Source: Candidatus Pacearchaeota archaeon (GTDB taxonomy: Archaea > Nanobdellota > Nanobdellia > Pacearchaeales > GW2011-AR1). Taken from it: a stretch of DNA of 15,694 bases. The notes under the pieces were generated by a model. It had not been told where the DNA came from. It saw only the letters and a list, made by a program, of their open reading frames with translations, and did no database searches. Positions 6,701 through 13,030 of the stretch are shown piece by piece. How positions within the stretch are numbered: position 1 is the first letter of the stretch; each line of letters begins with the position of its first letter. The translations under genes and the position numbers were made by a program. Where the stretch lies: assembly GCA_003694055.1 (NCBI GenBank), contig RFLC01000027.1, positions 1-15,694 of the forward strand. The letters are read 5' to 3'.

Positions 6701-8425
6701 CTAATCGCGGTGATGAATAACTCCCCGATGCCCTTCGCGTTTGCGCATGTGTAAGTCCCTCAAGCTCTTCTTTTTCTCCTGCTCAAATGCCTCTCTGTCA
6801 AAAGCGTATGACTGCAAAAGAGAAGCCACATGCTCTCCGCCGAGGAAGTGGGGAGTTATAACATAATCAGCCCCTTGCTCGTACAACTCCAAAGCTTCAT
6901 CTATCTGGTGCGCCACGCCTATAAAAATCGCCTCTGAGTTGCGCTCTTTCAAAGTCGAAAGCAAAACATGGTTTGTCTCTAAATCAGGAATCGTCGATAC
7001 AACTAGCTTCGCCTTTCGCAAAGGCAACTCATTGAGCAACTCCACATCCTCTGCATCGCCGTAAAGGCAGTCAACGCCTTCTTGAGAGAGCTTCATAATC
7101 ACCTCAGGATTGTTATCAACAACCAAAAACTTTTTCCTCAACTTAACAAAAGCTTTCCTTAAACTATACCCAATCCTATTGTAACCGAACAAAATCACAT
7201 CATAGCTGTCTTTTGTCATGCGCCTCTGCTCATCAACCTTCTTTCCACGCTGCTCAAAAATGCTCAAGTAAGGAGCAAGCGCCCGGTAAAGTTTGTCCGA
7301 AAAGCTTATTGCATAAGAAGAAACTGCTATTGTTATTATGCCAACAAAAACAATCAAAGCAAGCTCATCACTTGAGATGTGGCCAAAGTCCAATCCAAAA
7401 GAACTGAGGACAAACGAGAACTCGCTTATTTGTGCAACTGCCAGCGAAGCAAGAAAGCTGTTCCTTTTCGTGTAGCCAAGCAAACCCATGATTGACATCA
7501 CCACAACCGGAATGCCAATCAAAACTATCGACGACAAAACAATAAGTTGAGGCAAGTGCGAAAGAAAATTGAATTCAGCAATCTGCGTGCCAAGCCAGAT
7601 GAAGAACACAAGCAAGAAAAAGTCTCGGAACGGCTTGATGCGAGAGTTAATTTCATACTTGTAAGGCGACATTGAAAGAGTGATGCCCGCAAGCAACGCG
7701 CCGATTTCAACTGAAAAATTCAAGTACTCAAACACTGCTCCTAGCGCAATTGCCCAGGTTATTGAAAAAAGCAAAAGAAGCTCTTGAGATTTTGCCATCG
7801 AGCGCGTGATGCTGGGCAAAAAGTAGACTGCTGACAAGAAAAGGAACAAAACGATAACTAACGCTTGGAGAATCTTCCAGAATAAAGAGGTCGAAACAAA
7901 ATGCGAGCTTGAAAGCGTGGCAAAAGTCAGCAAGCCGACGATAACAACAATGTGAATCAAATCCTGGACAAGTATAAAACCTGTTGCGATTCGCCCGTGG
8001 AGAGTGTCAAGCTCGTCTTTATCTCCGAGCAAGTTCGTCACAACAATCGTGCTGCTAAACGAGAGTGCAAGAGCAATGTAAAGCGCAGAAATTGATGAGA
8101 ACCCAAAAAGCAACGCAGCAACAAAGCCTGCAAAAAAAGTGAAAATAATTTGCCCAATGCCTGTAAGAAAAACAACTTTTCCGAGATGCTTCACAACCTT
8201 CGGATTGATGCTCAACCCTGAGATGAAAAGAAGGAGCGAGATGCCGACTTTAGCAAACGGCTCAAAAACTTCTCTTGACGAAGCGATGTTGAAAAGCATC
8301 GGCCCGACGATAACACCTGTCAAAATGTACGCGATTATCATCGGCTGCCGCATCGCACGCACAATCATTGCGACGAGCAACGCAATCACCAAAATGCCGG
8401 CAAGCTCAACAAACACTGACACCAT
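6701..8425 (-). CDS. Kef-type K+/H+ (CPA2) antiporter with TrkA-N domain
   Basis: This is a membrane cation/proton antiporter with a cytoplasmic nucleotide-binding regulatory domain. Residues about 1-385 form the hydrophobic CPA2 transporter core of roughly 12-13 helices. It carries the family signatures GVIVGPMLF (37-45), LALSFSSTIVV (118-128) and TGFILVQDL with Asp155 as the expected ion-binding acid. After a charged linker (391-406), residues about 407-530 form a TrkA-N/RCK domain: VILFGYNRIG (410-419, dinucleotide loop), FLVVDNNP, GVDCLYGDAED. There is no TrkA-C domain, and the tail is short and charged with several histidines. Length is normal. Probable role: potassium and pH balance. 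A TATA box lies 25 nt upstream and aIF5B ends 38 nt before the start. Confidence 0.92.
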   Translation of the reverse strand: MVSVFVELAGILVIALLVAMIVRAMRQPMIIAYILTGVIVGPMLFNIASSREVFEPFAKVGISLLLFISGLSINPKVVKHLGKVVFLTGIGQIIFTFFAGFVAALLFGFSSISALYIALALSFSSTIVVTNLLGDKDELDTLHGRIATGFILVQDLIHIVVIVGLLTFATLSSSHFVSTSLFWKILQALVIVLFLFLSAVYFLPSITRSMAKSQELLLLFSITWAIALGAVFEYLNFSVEIGALLAGITLSMSPYKYEINSRIKPFRDFFLLVFFIWLGTQIAEFNFLSHLPQLIVLSSIVLIGIPVVVMSIMGLLGYTKRNSFLASLAVAQISEFSFVLSSFGLDFGHISSDELALIVFVGIITIAVSSYAISFSDKLYRALAPYLSIFEQRGKKVDEQRRMTKDSYDVILFGYNRIGYSLRKAFVKLRKKFLVVDNNPEVIMKLSQEGVDCLYGDAEDVELLNELPLRKAKLVVSTIPDLETNHVLLSTLKERNSEAIFIGVAHQIDEALELYEQGADYVITPHFLGGEHVASLLQSYAFDREAFEQEKKKSLRDLHMRKREGHRGVIHHRD

Positions 8426-8444
8426 AAAAACTAAAACCTTTAAA

Positions 8445-8455
8445 GATATTTAAAC
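8445..8455 (-). promoter_or_regulatory. TATA box for the antiporter gene
   Basis: On the minus strand GTTTAAATATC is centred 25 nt before the ATG at 8425, in the 38-nt gap after aIF5B, giving the antiporter its own leaderless promoter. Confidence 0.65.
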
Positions 8456-8463
8456 ATGTCCAA

Positions 8464-10191
8464 TCAAATCTCTGCTTCGTCAATCTGCTTAATCTTAATC
8501 AGCTCTTGCAAAACCTGAATCTCTTTTTGCGTGAGCAAATTAGAGTTCCTCAGCAACCTCGAAATCTCCTTCGCGCTCAAATTAGGATACAAAAACCTCT
8601 TATCCTTCAACTTCCTCTCAAAATTCAGGTTGGGCAAGGCAATTGCAACTTCGCTGCCCTCTGCCGCTTCCCCAATTGTTTCATTTCTCGACTGAATTGA
8701 TTTGAGTTTAGAAATTTTCTCTCCGCTCTCGTCGATTAATTCCACATTTGGAACTGCTTTCCCTGCGACAACCCTCACGCCAAACACTGCAGGGTTTGAA
8801 TTGCGAAAAACAAAGTTGTGCAAAATCTCCAGCTTGAACACAGGAGCAAGGGACATCAGCACCTCTCGCTCCAACTCTTGCTTCCTCGCCTGCTGCCATT
8901 CTTTCAACTCCTCAACAATCTTGTAAACAACATCATGGGAAATTACTTTCACGCCTTTCGGAACGCTCTCCTCCTCTCGCAAACCGACGTTAAACCCAAC
9001 AATCACAGCATAAAGCGGATTAATCTCCTCGTTTGCTTTTGCGGAAATTATGTCTGCTTTGGTTATGTCGCCAATTCCTGCTTTCACAACCTTGATGTTT
9101 TCCTGTCTCAAAAGTGTCAAAAGCGCTTCAAGACTGCCAAGCGAGTCTGCCTTCGCGATAATCCCCTCGCTATCTAAAACAATGCTCTCAGAAATCAACT
9201 TGCTAAACTCTTTTTCTATCTCCTCAATGTTGCCCTGATTTTTCTGGAATGGCATTCCCGGAAGAATTTTTTCCTTGTTTGTCAGTTGCAAGCGCAAACC
9301 GGTTGCAGCGCGCGCCCGCTGAACAGCGCGGTACTTGAACGAAAGCGGTTCAATCTCCTCGATAATCCTAACCTTTGCCTGCACACTGCCCTCAAAACTT
9401 GCAATAACAATCTCATCGCCTTGAGCAAGCTCGCCGTCGTGAAGAATTGCCTCAGCATACTCCATGTTCTTCTCTTTCTTAACCTCCAAAATTATTCCCT
9501 TTCCAACATCAGACAACTTTAACTGCTCGAGCAAAAACTTTTGCGACAATCCGCAAAGCGCAAACAGCAGCTCCTGAATTCCCTCGCGCGTGCGCGCTGA
9601 ACATGGCACAATCGCGATTTCCCTTGTAAAGTCCTGCACCTCGTAATAAAGAGCTGACCTAAACCCGTGCGCGTCAAGCGCTCCTTGAAATGTCAAAAGC
9701 AAAGTCTGGAACTCATCCCGCGCAACTTGCGATTGCGACTCTATCGATTCCTTCAAACTCGCCCCAAGCTTCTGCCATCCAGTTATCGTGTCAATCTTAT
9801 TAAGCGCAACAATAAACGGAGTTTTGTTTGCCTTGAGAATCTGAATCACTTCAGCTGTCTGCGGCTTTATTCCCTCTTTGATGCTCACAACCAAAATCGC
9901 AAGGTCAGCAAGCGACCCTCCGCGCTTTCGCAGGTTAGTGAACGCCGCATGTCCTGGCGTGTCGATAAACAAAAAACCGGGGATTTGGAGTTTGATTCCT
10001 GCCTTGTCAATCAGCGGGCAGGTTTGCCTCACTTTGTCAAGCGGATATTTTGTGAAATAAATTCTCTGAGTAATTCCTCCTGCTTCTTTCTCCTGAACGC
10101 AGGTTCCTCTAAAACAATCAAGAATCGATGTCTTGCCATGATCCACATGTCCTGCCAAAGTAACAATCGGCTGCCTTATCTTCTCTTCCAT
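8464..10191 (-). CDS. infB: Translation initiation factor aIF5B
   Basis: aIF5B is the GTPase that joins ribosomal subunits and positions initiator Met-tRNA. The 575-aa product has the G-domain at the N-terminus: GHVDHGKT (14-21), GGITQ (38-42), DTPGH (77-81), NKID (131-134) and a PCSAR G5 motif. Domains II-IV follow, including IIAKADSLGSLEALLTLL in domain III and the elongated C-terminal helical part. Archaeal aIF5B lacks the long N-terminal extension of bacterial IF2, as here. The frame stays open to 10347, but ATG 10191 is chosen: the G-domain begins right after it (MEEKIRQPIVTLAGHVDHGK), and a TATA box lies 25 nt upstream. The initiator-like tRNA is divergent next door. Confidence 0.95.
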   Translation of the reverse strand: MEEKIRQPIVTLAGHVDHGKTSILDCFRGTCVQEKEAGGITQRIYFTKYPLDKVRQTCPLIDKAGIKLQIPGFLFIDTPGHAAFTNLRKRGGSLADLAILVVSIKEGIKPQTAEVIQILKANKTPFIVALNKIDTITGWQKLGASLKESIESQSQVARDEFQTLLLTFQGALDAHGFRSALYYEVQDFTREIAIVPCSARTREGIQELLFALCGLSQKFLLEQLKLSDVGKGIILEVKKEKNMEYAEAILHDGELAQGDEIVIASFEGSVQAKVRIIEEIEPLSFKYRAVQRARAATGLRLQLTNKEKILPGMPFQKNQGNIEEIEKEFSKLISESIVLDSEGIIAKADSLGSLEALLTLLRQENIKVVKAGIGDITKADIISAKANEEINPLYAVIVGFNVGLREEESVPKGVKVISHDVVYKIVEELKEWQQARKQELEREVLMSLAPVFKLEILHNFVFRNSNPAVFGVRVVAGKAVPNVELIDESGEKISKLKSIQSRNETIGEAAEGSEVAIALPNLNFERKLKDKRFLYPNLSAKEISRLLRNSNLLTQKEIQVLQELIKIKQIDEAEI

Positions 10192-10210
10192 AACTTGAGT
10201 AAACCCGAGC

Positions 10211-10220
10211 CATTTAAAAA
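10211..10220 (-). promoter_or_regulatory. TATA box for aIF5B
   Basis: On the minus strand TTTTTAAATG is centred 25 nt before the ATG at 10191. It excludes the in-frame start at 10347 as the main one. Confidence 0.65.
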
Positions 10221-10257
10221 TGTGAGCGTTGCTCGCCGAAGACGCTCGGCAAACTGA

Positions 10258-10278
10258 GCGGCGCGCTTCGCGCGCCGC
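10258..10278. repeat. GC-rich 9-bp hairpin upstream of aIF5B
   Basis: GCGGCGCGC and GCGCGCCGC are perfectly complementary around a TTC loop. A second small hairpin, GCCGA/TCGGC (10235-10250), lies beside it. Both sit in the 233-nt divergent gap between aIF5B and the tRNA, upstream of the aIF5B TATA box, so they would not be in its leaderless mRNA. Function unknown. Confidence 0.55.
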
Positions 10279-10395
10279 CTCTCGCGTCCAAAAATAAAGT
10301 TCTAACTGCTCAAACTTACCAATCAAACGCCTGTCACGCTCTCGCAAGACTCTTGGTAAAATTAGCTAAGTTGCAAATTCCAAAAAGCAGAAAGT

Positions 10396-10405
10396 TTTTT
10401 AAAAT
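10396..10405 (+). promoter_or_regulatory. TATA box for the Met (CAT) tRNA
   Basis: TTTTTAAAAT is centred about 25 nt before the first base of the tRNA, so the primary transcript would begin at or very near the mature 5' end. It may also serve the apbE operon downstream. Confidence 0.6.
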
Positions 10406-10424
10406 AGTTTAGTGAGTTTTTAAC

Positions 10425-10500
10425 AGCGGGGTGGAGCAGCCTGGAGTGCTCGCGAGGCCCATAACCTCGAGGTCGCGTGGTTCAAATCCCGCCCCCGCTA
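10425..10500 (+). tRNA. tRNA-Met (CAT), probably the initiator
   Basis: A full cloverleaf can be drawn. The acceptor AGCGGGG pairs with CCCCGCT, with discriminator A and no encoded CCA. The D stem is GAGC/GCTC. The anticodon stem CGAGG/CCTCG holds loop CCCATAA with anticodon CAT at 10460-10462. The T loop is TTCAAAT. The A1:U72 acceptor pair and the AGCGGGG acceptor are typical of archaeal initiators. Three features are odd. Position 33 is C rather than the near-universal U. The third pair of the expected GGG/CCC initiator anticodon stem is A29:U41. The 5' T stem is GCG(T)GG against CCCGC, requiring a bulged T at 10478. The sequence could hold an assembly error, or this could be a divergent initiator. 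Confidence 0.88.
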
Positions 10501-10530
10501 CTTCCGCGCCCGCCCCTCAGGAAAATATTG

Positions 10531-11385
10531 ATGAACGAATTTTCAACAAAGAAGAAATTATTTGGCGGAGAGATAGAGATAGTTATCAAAAACACAGAAA
10601 AGGAGTTGTTTGAGATAGCTGTTGAAGAATCCTACTCCCTCGGACTTGAGCTCCAAAAAATATTCAATTTTTTCGACGCAAAAAGCGAGCTCTCAAGGCT
10701 GAACAAAAAGCGAAAACTAAAAGCTTCTCGAGACTTGCTCGAACTGATAAAATTCTCTCTAAAAGTCTGCGAACTGAGCTCAGGATTTTATGACATCTCG
10801 CTTGGGAAGAAAATACTTCAACGCAAACTAGGTTTAGATGAAAAAGATGTGGAGTGCAGTTACAAAGACATTCTCATAAATGGAGATGTGGTTGAGCTAG
10901 CCCATCCTGATGTTATGCTAGATTTAGGTAGTGTAGCAAAAGGATACATAGCAGACAAGATGATTGAACTATTGCAAGAAATGGGAATTAAACAGGGGCT
11001 TTTAGACGCGCGCGGCGACATCAGAGTGTTCGGGCAGAAGGAAGAGATAATAGATATCCAACACCCTAGGAAAAAATCCAAAACGCTCGGAGCAGTGAAA
11101 ATAAAAAACATGTCAATAGCTACCTCAGGAGATTACAACCAATACACCCAAACCTATGCTCGCTCCCACCTAATAAACAAAACTGACCTAATTTCAGTGA
11201 CAGCCATCGCAAAAAATCTAAAAGATGCAGACATCTACGCAACTGCGCTTGCTGTCTCTCCTCCTCGCGTGCGAGAAAAAATAATACGATCTGTCCCCAA
11301 CATAGCGTTCCTAACAATAAACAAAAATTTAAAACCAAGATTTTACAATAACTTCAATAAGTTTCTTCACGAAAAATGGAAATAA
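10531..11385 (+). CDS. apbE: ApbE family FAD:protein FMN transferase, no signal peptide
   Basis: ApbE enzymes move FMN from FAD onto a threonine or serine of a target protein, a Mg-dependent reaction that makes covalent flavoproteins. The 284-aa product has the family blocks in order: SELSRLN (52-58), DLGSVAKGYIADK (131-143), LLDARGDIRVFG (157-168), SIATSGDY (195-202), RSHLIN (211-216) and ADIYATAL (233-240), with Asp234 and Thr238 at the metal-binding positions. Bacterial ApbE is usually a lipoprotein, but this one has no signal peptide and should be cytosolic. ATG 10531 is chosen because the earlier in-frame ATG lies inside the tRNA; a weak CAGGA motif is 8 nt upstream. No TATA box is seen at the expected distance. 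Its end overlaps the flavocytochrome gene by 10 nt. Confidence 0.92.
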   Translation: MNEFSTKKKLFGGEIEIVIKNTEKELFEIAVEESYSLGLELQKIFNFFDAKSELSRLNKKRKLKASRDLLELIKFSLKVCELSSGFYDISLGKKILQRKLGLDEKDVECSYKDILINGDVVELAHPDVMLDLGSVAKGYIADKMIELLQEMGIKQGLLDARGDIRVFGQKEEIIDIQHPRKKSKTLGAVKIKNMSIATSGDYNQYTQTYARSHLINKTDLISVTAIAKNLKDADIYATALAVSPPRVREKIIRSVPNIAFLTINKNLKPRFYNNFNKFLHEKWK

Positions 11386-12689
11386 AAAAACTAATCGGCT
11401 GGTCTGCAATTCTCTTAATCTCATTCACGCCAGCTGCGCTCTGGTACTTTCTAGGAGCGGGAAGCAACGAACTGCACAACTACGATGAGATAACTCACAG
11501 CATTGGAGAAATAACTGGGTTAGTAGGTATGACAATGTTCGCGCTCACATTTGTTCTTTCAACTCGGATTAGATTTATAGAAGACATCTTCGGAGGCCTG
11601 GACAAAGTTTACATCGCGCACGGAATTCTCGGCGGAACTGCGCTAATAATCCTACTTTCTCATCCGATTTTTCTCGTCCTCAAGTTCATCCCGGAAAATG
11701 TAAAGCAAGCTGCGATTTACCTTTTGCCTAGCTCTTACTGGTCTGTTAACTTCGGAATTCTCGCGCTGCTAGGAATGATTGCACTAGTTTACCTAACTTT
11801 ATTTACAAAAATAAAATACCACAAATGGAAATTCACCCATGAATTTCTAGGTTTGGTGTTCATTCTCGCTCTCCTCCACATTTTCCTTGTTCGCGGAAAA
11901 GTTTCTGGCGATGACATATTCAAAGGTTATTACATCTACGCGAGCGCAGTGGGTCTAATCGGACTCGGCAGCTTTTCCTACAGCTTATTCTTAAAAAACA
12001 GATTATTCAAAGCGGCAAAGTACAGGGTCGCTTCAATAAGAAAACTGAAAGACGATGTTTACGAAATAAAGTTGGCGCCAGAGCACAAACCGATAAGTTA
12101 CAAATCTGGCCAGTTCATCTTCGTGCGATTTTACAATGAAAGGCTTCCAAAAGAGAGCCACCCCTTCACAATCGCCTCGCGCTCAAACCATCCAATAATC
12201 AAAATAATTGTCAAAGCTCTTGGAGACTTCACTTCAAGATTGACTGAGTTGAAGGTTGGAGATTACGTCTCAGTTGAAGGACCTTACGGCAGGTTCAGCG
12301 TTAAAAACTCCAAGAAAGCCGCGGATGTGTGGATAGCAGGAGGAATAGGTATCACTCCCTTCATCTCCATGGCGGAAGAGCTCAGGTTCAACCCTCCGAA
12401 AAATGATGTCTATTTATTTTACACTTGCAGAACAAGCGACGAGTTCGTGTGCGTCGATGAGCTAAGAAAGATTGAAGCAGAAGTTCCGAAGTTTCACCTT
12501 GTGTTGTGGGAAAGCAAAAAAATGGGCCACTTGACATTAGAAAACATTGCTAGAATCGTTGGGAGAGTTAGAGACAAAGAGTACTATCTTTGCGGTCCAA
12601 GCGCGATGAAGCGGAGCATAATAAAAAGCGTTTTAAAGAATGGTGTCAAGAAAAGTTTAATACATGTGGAGGAGTTTGAGTTCAGATAA
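11376..12689 (+). CDS. Ferric-reductase-like flavocytochrome (heme membrane domain + FAD/NAD(P) domain)
   Basis: This predicted transmembrane oxidoreductase carries electrons from NAD(P)H through FAD and two hemes across the membrane. The 437-aa protein has about six membrane helices (residues 7-206). Two helices carry histidine pairs suited to bis-heme binding: His82/His96 and His155/His168, spaced 14 and 13 residues. The cytoplasmic half has the FAD motif HPFTIAS (262-268), GPYGRF (302-307), the nucleotide-binding loop AGGIGITPF (321-329) and YLCGPSAMK (404-412), then a typical acidic/aromatic end. All expected motifs are present. Natural acceptor is unknown: ferric iron, oxygen, or a partner flavoprotein. 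It overlaps apbE by 10 nt and the next gene by 1 nt, so the three genes form one operon. Confidence 0.92.
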   Translation: MEIKKLIGWSAILLISFTPAALWYFLGAGSNELHNYDEITHSIGEITGLVGMTMFALTFVLSTRIRFIEDIFGGLDKVYIAHGILGGTALIILLSHPIFLVLKFIPENVKQAAIYLLPSSYWSVNFGILALLGMIALVYLTLFTKIKYHKWKFTHEFLGLVFILALLHIFLVRGKVSGDDIFKGYYIYASAVGLIGLGSFSYSLFLKNRLFKAAKYRVASIRKLKDDVYEIKLAPEHKPISYKSGQFIFVRFYNERLPKESHPFTIASRSNHPIIKIIVKALGDFTSRLTELKVGDYVSVEGPYGRFSVKNSKKAADVWIAGGIGITPFISMAEELRFNPPKNDVYLFYTCRTSDEFVCVDELRKIEAEVPKFHLVLWESKKMGHLTLENIARIVGRVRDKEYYLCGPSAMKRSIIKSVLKNGVKKSLIHVEEFEFR

Positions 12690-13012
12690 TGCTAAAGAAA
12701 CTGAAATTTGCCGTCGGAATTGCACTGATTGTGTTTGTGTTGGTAGTTGGAAACATAATCGCGTTTGGCATGTTCGTGCAAGAGGAACACGAGAAAAATG
12801 ATGATGCGCCAGCGCAATCAGTTACAAAACCAATCCAAGTCCCGCTTGAAGTTGTTGAGCCGCCGCAGCAAAGCGAAAAGAAAACCATTGAAAAAAGAAA
12901 GCCAGCCCAAACAAGCGAAAGAAAAAGCAAGGTTACGAAAGACAAAAAACAAAACACAAGTCCGCCGCCAACCCCTCCCCCAAGACGCCGAAGGAGAACG
13001 CGCGCATCCTGA
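12689..13012 (+). CDS. Small membrane-anchored Lys/Pro-rich protein (107 aa), function unknown
   Basis: A single hydrophobic segment (about residues 6-29: VGIALIVFVLVVGNIIAF) follows the short basic N-terminus MLKKLK, so the protein is probably anchored with its C-terminal part outside. The rest is low-complexity. An acidic/polar stretch (EEHEKNDD) is followed by lysine-rich and proline-rich sequence and an arginine cluster (PPPTPPPRRRRR) at the end. No cysteine, CxxCH heme motif or FMN-attachment motif of the S/T-G-A-S/T type is present. The ATG shares a base with the stop of the flavocytochrome gene (TAATG), strongly supporting co-expression. I do not recognise a family. It could tether an extracellular partner or bind the charged cell surface. 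Confidence 0.7.
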   Translation: MLKKLKFAVGIALIVFVLVVGNIIAFGMFVQEEHEKNDDAPAQSVTKPIQVPLEVVEPPQQSEKKTIEKRKPAQTSERKSKVTKDKKQNTSPPPTPPPRRRRRTRAS

Positions 13013-13030
13013 TAAATCCAAACAACCAAC

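Noticed and set aside
10192..10347. 52-codon in-frame N-terminal extension of aIF5B
   Set aside because: It spans the TATA box and GC hairpin, and archaeal aIF5B starts just before the G-domain as at 10191.
10477..10530. Upstream in-frame start for apbE inside the tRNA
   Set aside because: It would place coding sequence in the tRNA; the catalytic domain starts after 10531.
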